Positions 58,792 through 64,000 of a DNA stretch of 64,000 nt are shown here, piece after piece. Within the stretch, counting starts at the first letter, position 1. Every line of letters begins with the position of its first letter. Source of the DNA: Varroa destructor (taxonomy: Eukaryota; Arthropoda; Arachnida; Mesostigmata; Varroidae); the NCBI RefSeq assembly GCF_002443255.2, contig NW_019211458.1, forward strand, positions 38,230,614-38,294,613. The letters run 5' to 3'. Below the pieces are notes generated by a model that worked only from the letters and a program-made list of their open reading frames with translations, had not been told where the DNA came from and did no database searches. A program made the position numbers and the translations under genes.

Positions 58792-61700
58792 CATACATAA
58801 ATACCCTTGTATCATTGCTGTATAATGGCTTAGTAAAGACCAACTTTCTTGAAGATTCTGTTATTGGCAAGCTGGTACTGTGTATTTGCCAATACAGGAC
58901 CGTATTTCGGCACGGTGGCTATCGACGGACGACCTAATTGACTGGTCCTGAAAAGACAGAAGTGGATAAACTGGTTTTACTTGTTCCACTCTGAAGGCCC
59001 ACAAGGCCACTATTACTAAACTGTACTCGTTTGTAGAGGTTTCGACACGTAACGTACTTTTCTAATTTGTATCAAAAACAGATAAATCAACAATCAGTCA
59101 ATCAAAAAAAAAACAGTGTAAATTGTTGAACGCAATCGCCCAGTGGCTCCGAGCCGCAACCTATTATTTGGTAAGGTATGATTAAATATTTATGAAAATC
59201 AGTGACGATAAATAGATGTTTGTCATACACACAATTATTTGTTTTTACTAGAATTTTTCTTTGAGAGAACTCTTCAGTCATAAGTGCATCGATAAGTGTT
59301 AATGCTTATTTGTCATTCTACCGTCGCTATAATGGTGTTTTTATTGCTAAGGTAGCAAGACTGTTTTACGTGGTTGTTATTATAGAATGTCCGAATTTGA
59401 CATTTTCTTGCGCTAGTTTCGAGCATTACAATAAATTGTTTGGTTCAACAAGAAATGTACATGGCGACTAGTTACTTTCTTCCTTCGGGTATTTTTTTCT
59501 TCGGCCAATAGATTAACAGTAGACGTTGCACCATGGGGTATTTGGGCACTTATCGTATTCTGGGTAAAACCTACTTCAAGATAAAACCAGTTAGTTGGCA
59601 GGTGTATCCAGCATCGTTTATGGACATTGCTATATCATGTCACCGTGGTCCGTGACAACAATTACATGCTATCGTATATTTGGAGTAAATGTCCGCTTGG
59701 CTACCGTTAAACATTCGTCCTTCGTGGCGGTCTGAGCTCGAATCCGAACGTAGAAACACCTCGTTTCACGCTTGGAACAAACCGTCTAATGGACGCTCGA
59801 ATGGCCCAGGTAGCAGACGAATAATTCAAAATATTTAAGCGTTCGTTATTCGCGCTAAATTACGGTCGACTCTTGCGCCACCATGAAAGACAAAAAATAG
59901 TTGTCATCTTAGAAAGTTACTAATGGGCGCAACATTATGGACGCAGTGCAATGGTCTCATGCGTGGGATCACTTTGAAGAACATCACTTTGTTGTCGCTG
60001 TTGCCATTACGAAAGAACCAAGGTCGCCCTGCGCATGCACTGTCCAGCAATAGGCAAAACGCGATTCGGTGTTAGAGACATCAGTCGTTGAAGGTGCCGT
60101 GTACAGTTTAGTGTCGCTTCTTCGCATTTGGCTGCGGATCGCGGGACCGCCCGATGCGCCAGCAGGTATACGTCTTGCCAAGATGTCTCTGTCATGCTAA
60201 AAAGTTCTTCGTAGTTAAACGTCTGTTCATCGTCGTTGTACTATTCTACTGCTGGAAGCGGTTTGACCGTGGACATAAGCTTCACCGACTCCACCGTTAA
60301 GCTAGTGACGAACAGACATTTATGGTGGCGACCCAGTCAAAGGTGGCCAGCTGTTGTAGCGGTAGTTGCTTTTAAGTAAAATATACGCACAAATATATAT
60401 GTATATACCGTTTGGCGTCCACGTAATTACACTCGTACCTTTAACAAATCGTGGCACTAGTGAACCAGCATGCTGGCAAAGAAAGACAAATCTGTATGCG
60501 TATCCAAAGTGTATTTCGGTCACTAGAAGATTTTTAAGTAACGATTGCTTATCAGGTGCCATTGCATAACAAAATGCTGCCCAGTACCTCAACTAAAGTA
60601 GTAGGTAAACTTAATTAAATAGCGTGCTCGGGACACGTGGGACGTATTTGTCTAGTTATACGCAGATGATGCCTGTGACGGTTAAATCACTTAGACAGAC
60701 TTCTACAGGTTCTTGGGTTGAATTGGTTCCACGTGTGGGTTAATTGTTTTGTACAGCTTAAATACTACCACTATCAAAATGTAAATAAGTAGGACACCGC
60801 CTACCTATCATGATTATTAGGTTAGGTCACATGATGAATGCCGGCTCCACATGTTCGACGACTTCTGCTAAGGCGGGTTTCTAGTTCACGTGTATAAAGC
60901 ATTACTTGAACCTGAAAAGAGGAAACGATCAATCTATTATCGAATACAGAAAAAAGTGCACTCAGATTTTCTTCTCTACTTGGTAAGCTGCAAGAGGAAA
61001 GGACGCCGAACTTCGCCTTTTGAGGTGATCATTTCTCTCATTCATTCAGTTCAGTCTTCATTGAAGCCTTCCACTTGAGCACTGGTTGGCCCACCACCTC
61101 GATTTGCTTCACTCTGTTAATTTCGATTGTAATTTCGATCGAATAAAGTCGATTGGAAACAAATAGCCTTATCTTTGCCCCATCAACCAGACGAGAAACG
61201 AAAACAATGAATCTCTTCTGTTTTACAACTGTCTTCCGTTCATAAGCGAGGTCATAGACGAAAGAAAATGCGGTACAGCTTTGGGCAGATCGCAGACGAT
61301 TACGCCATTAGACAATCGCATCTGGTACATGTCTTTCCATAGAGAAACAACTCTCGGAAGATTCGTTCTCATCTGCCAATGTTCTATCTCATCACATGTT
61401 CTCGAGATTGGCTATTGTGTACATCTCAGGGCTAGCTATATACATCCACATCCCGATACACGGGCTTGTTCTTCATGTAGGTTTCTGCCGCTCTGGTATC
61501 AATATAAATGATTGATCGCAAAGATTGATTGCTTAAAAATGTTAGAATCAGCGCGCTGTGATAGTAAGTGACGCTCGTTAGCTGGGGATGGTGGTATATA
61601 GATATACCAAAGAGCTTACTAACCGATACTCGGTAGTTTATGAAAAACTTACGTCGGCTAATCCTCTTGTTTAGCCTTGGGTAAAAACCACCCCCAACGT

Positions 61701-63735
61701 TCGTTGTAGTTTCTTCATGTTAGTATAATAACTAGTGGCAACCTATCCATTGTCGGGAAGGGACAGAAAGTACCAACGTTGATATAAGGACAACTGGTAA
61801 AGATACATTTTAGCCTGACACGACTGCCCTGGACGCTGCTATGGTCTGACCACAATAGTGAACACAAATACAGTAACTCGAATTGGAATAGGATTAGCTA
61901 GAGCCTGAACAATCTGTTGAATACGACGCAACATTAAACATAACGAACCGGCCAATTTTTTTAGCTGGCCTAGTCACTTAGAAGAAATAATGTAGTTTAA
62001 GTTGTAAGAGAAATAAGATAATGTCTTTCAGTGAATAGGTAAGATTATGTGGTTCTAATAATTTTGATTACATATTTTTTTTATTTACACTGATGCAATT
62101 ATATCAGATAATGTCTTTATATCGATTTTTGTCTTGTCAGAATACCATATCGCCGCCCAAGATAATTCTGAGTCTATAGAATAAATGTTTACCGCCTGAA
62201 TTGAGCTTGCCAATTAATCAACGGCATTAAACGAATGTGTGTCAAAAGAGAACGTACACGTAGGAAAAATAAGAGAAAATAAATTTGCCCTGCTGATGAA
62301 ATGAGTTACTTTTTGTTCAGCTTAAGAGCGGGATACATGGGCAACAGGCACCGGCATACATTTGAGATATTTTGGTCTTCCAAGTCGCTCTGTTCAAGTT
62401 ACATAAATGTGTGATTCTTTAGGCGATGACTACACACGACAATGCGTTCAAATTTCCTAGGCTTTAAGGTTATGGAGCTATTTAATCTGTAAAATGTGTT
62501 GGGCAAACCGTGGGAACAAAAGAAGGAAAGAATCAAAGAGACAACGAAAATGAGCGAGATGAAAAACAAAATTTAAGGAGGTCATAAATAGGCTACAATG
62601 CAACTATCAATCTATGTTAGGCTAAGAAATCGGCGACTTTGCTAAGCAACATAAAACGTGCAGATCCTTCTATCATGTACACGCTATACGTTACCTTGCA
62701 GATAGGGTGTATCGAGCCGTCTTATTTCCAATATGGCCCGTTGTATATAACCTTACCATGTACTAAATAAACGCGAAGGGCAAATTGATGAAATCAAAAA
62801 GGCAAGCCGACAATGACGTCGGTATTCTTGAAACGTAACGTTCAAGGTTGGTCGATGACGACTCGCTTAAAGTACCGGATGCCCGCTGTCGAGATCATTT
62901 TGCCCCTCACTTGATCTACACAGAGGCTCTACGGACAAAATGTAACTGCATCAACTATGCATCTGTTTCTGATGCGTACTTTTGTGCGAAGATCCTAACT
63001 TGATGAAACCAGAGCCAGTCTATGGTCATTACGGCGCAAACCTATCCATTTTATATCGGCTTATACGTAAAGATATCTCAAGGAGGAAATCCGATTTTTC
63101 GGCTCGAAGGAATACATAGTCTAGGAATATTCACTGCTTGCTTTATCGGTGCAATGTAAAAGTTGAAATTATGGGCCAAGTGCGTCGAGTACAAATGGGT
63201 TGAGCAAATCGTGGGAACTTTTCCTACACATGGGAAATTCTACAACATACAATGCTGAATTGGCTATTTATTATTAATGGTCTACTTTTACTAGGTCCAA
63301 AAAAAGAAAGGCGTTTTTCCAAAATACTAATTATTGAATTACTTACGAGAAAAGCTTCTTTTCATAGGAGAAACAAAGAAAAAACAGCCGATGAGACGCT
63401 TTCTATTATGATTTAAAATAAGCGAGTATATAATAATACGGACATTGCAATTCACCATTATATGAGAAAACAGTTTTCTTCGAGATCTCCTAATTAAGAG
63501 AGCCGTCATCCACTTAATGTTGACCAACGAGATTCCGTCTCATAGGGCCATACACGCGCGGTCTATAGGATATAATAACTAGACGTGACGGGTGGACCTT
63601 TTTAAGGTGATCCTGGGCCCAAAACACCGCTAATTAGTGATAAAGTTAACTTACTGCGGAGGCTTACATTAGAGGTTTAACCAGCATCGTAAGCACAACG
63701 TACACAGCTAGATACATACAAGTCCTTTGAGCTCC

Positions 63736-63752
63736 TATATATATATATATAT
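63736..63752. repeat. Short (TA)n microsatellite near the right edge
   Basis: About 17 bases of alternating T and A, about 190 bases upstream of a candidate start codon. Confidence 0.85.
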
Positions 63753-63938
63753 CTCAGTTGTTGAGTATATAAGAAGTAATGTTTGAAAGGCCGAGGGCTT
63801 CACTGTTGAATCAAGAAGTGTGTTTTACTTTGATCACATCTAGCACAAAGGGCTGTATGAGCCTGTGATCTGTGCTTTTAGGTGGCCCGGAAGAACAAGT
63901 AGGAGAGAAACAAGGTCGGACCAAAAAGCATAGACAAA

Positions 63939-63972
63939 ATGAAATTGGATTTTCGTCTTTACGAGACACAAG
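63939..63972 (+). CDS. Speculative first coding exon at the window edge
   Basis: ATG preceded by ACAAA (A at -3) reads MKLDFRLYETQ in 11 codons plus one base, then reaches a GTAGGT donor. The combination of a good start context and an in-frame donor is suggestive, but the exon is short and I recognise no protein. The rest would lie beyond the window. Confidence 0.15.
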
Positions 63973-64000
63973 GTAGGTGCTATGAATTCGGGCACGTCTC

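Larger units (their letters stand above)
50003..63938. other. No supported gene; noncoding DNA with microsatellites and hairpins
   Basis: Scattered CpG-richer patches with triplet runs occur at 51.2-51.4 and 54.9-55.4 kb. The longest frames (about 85-108 codons, for example 52786-52460 minus) show no recognised domain. Individual repeats and hairpins are listed separately. This part could be intergenic or intronic. Confidence 0.4.

Noticed and set aside
60640..60695. LYADDACDG, resembling the reverse-transcriptase YADD motif
   Set aside because: Stop codons lie on both sides in the same frame and no other reverse-transcriptase block is nearby. Probably chance.
62894..62908. GAGATCATTTTG, matching part of the bantam microRNA
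   Set aside because: The match ends after 12 bases and no hairpin precursor is visible around it.

Overview
This window is animal nuclear DNA, most likely from an arthropod. The evidence is two protein genes split by short GT-AG introns (about 0.2-0.7 kb), two decayed mariner transposons, many microsatellites and a long AT-leaning stretch with almost no coding signal. A parasitiform mite or similar arachnid would fit the moderate GC content, intron sizes and mariner relics, but the species is an inference. Nothing prokaryotic (operon, Shine-Dalgarno site, CRISPR array) is present.

Left 11.5 kb (gene-bearing). On the minus strand at 4207-2626 there is a four-exon gene for a small mitochondrial protein of about 79 residues. 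It matches the KGD4/MRPS36 family, the adaptor that tethers the E3 subunit to the 2-oxoglutarate dehydrogenase complex. Its exons are so small that it can only be seen by following splice sites. Head-to-head with it, across about 1.3 kb, lies a complete ten-exon plus-strand gene at 5510-11077. It encodes a 787-residue DEAD-box RNA helicase of the DDX42 (SF3b125) family, and all helicase motifs, reading phases and the basic RSRW-type C-terminus are present. The two genes are unrelated in function (TCA cycle, and U2 snRNP/splicing) and may share a bidirectional promoter region.

From 11.5 to 64 kb I find no gene that I can support well. This stretch contains (a) a mariner transposase relic at about 33.32-34.08 kb, minus strand; (b) a second, clearer mariner relic at about 41.21-42.26 kb, minus strand; (c) a possible decayed FLYWCH-type zinc finger at 40.4-40.5 kb; (d) islands richer in GC and CpG with triplet runs, near 18.5-21.3, 28.4-28.7, 29.4-29.9, 42.9-43.9, 51.2-51.4 and 54.9-55.4 kb, which could be promoters, untranslated exons or regulatory DNA; (e) several microsatellites, including a 17-base G run; and (f) a few strong short hairpins. 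One unassigned reading frame of 192 codons (37899-38477) is longer than expected by chance but resembles nothing I know.

I did not find a convincing undescribed system. The most informative results are the small KGD4-like gene, the head-to-head arrangement, two introns with GTTTGT donors, the two mariner relics and several unexplained inverted repeats.
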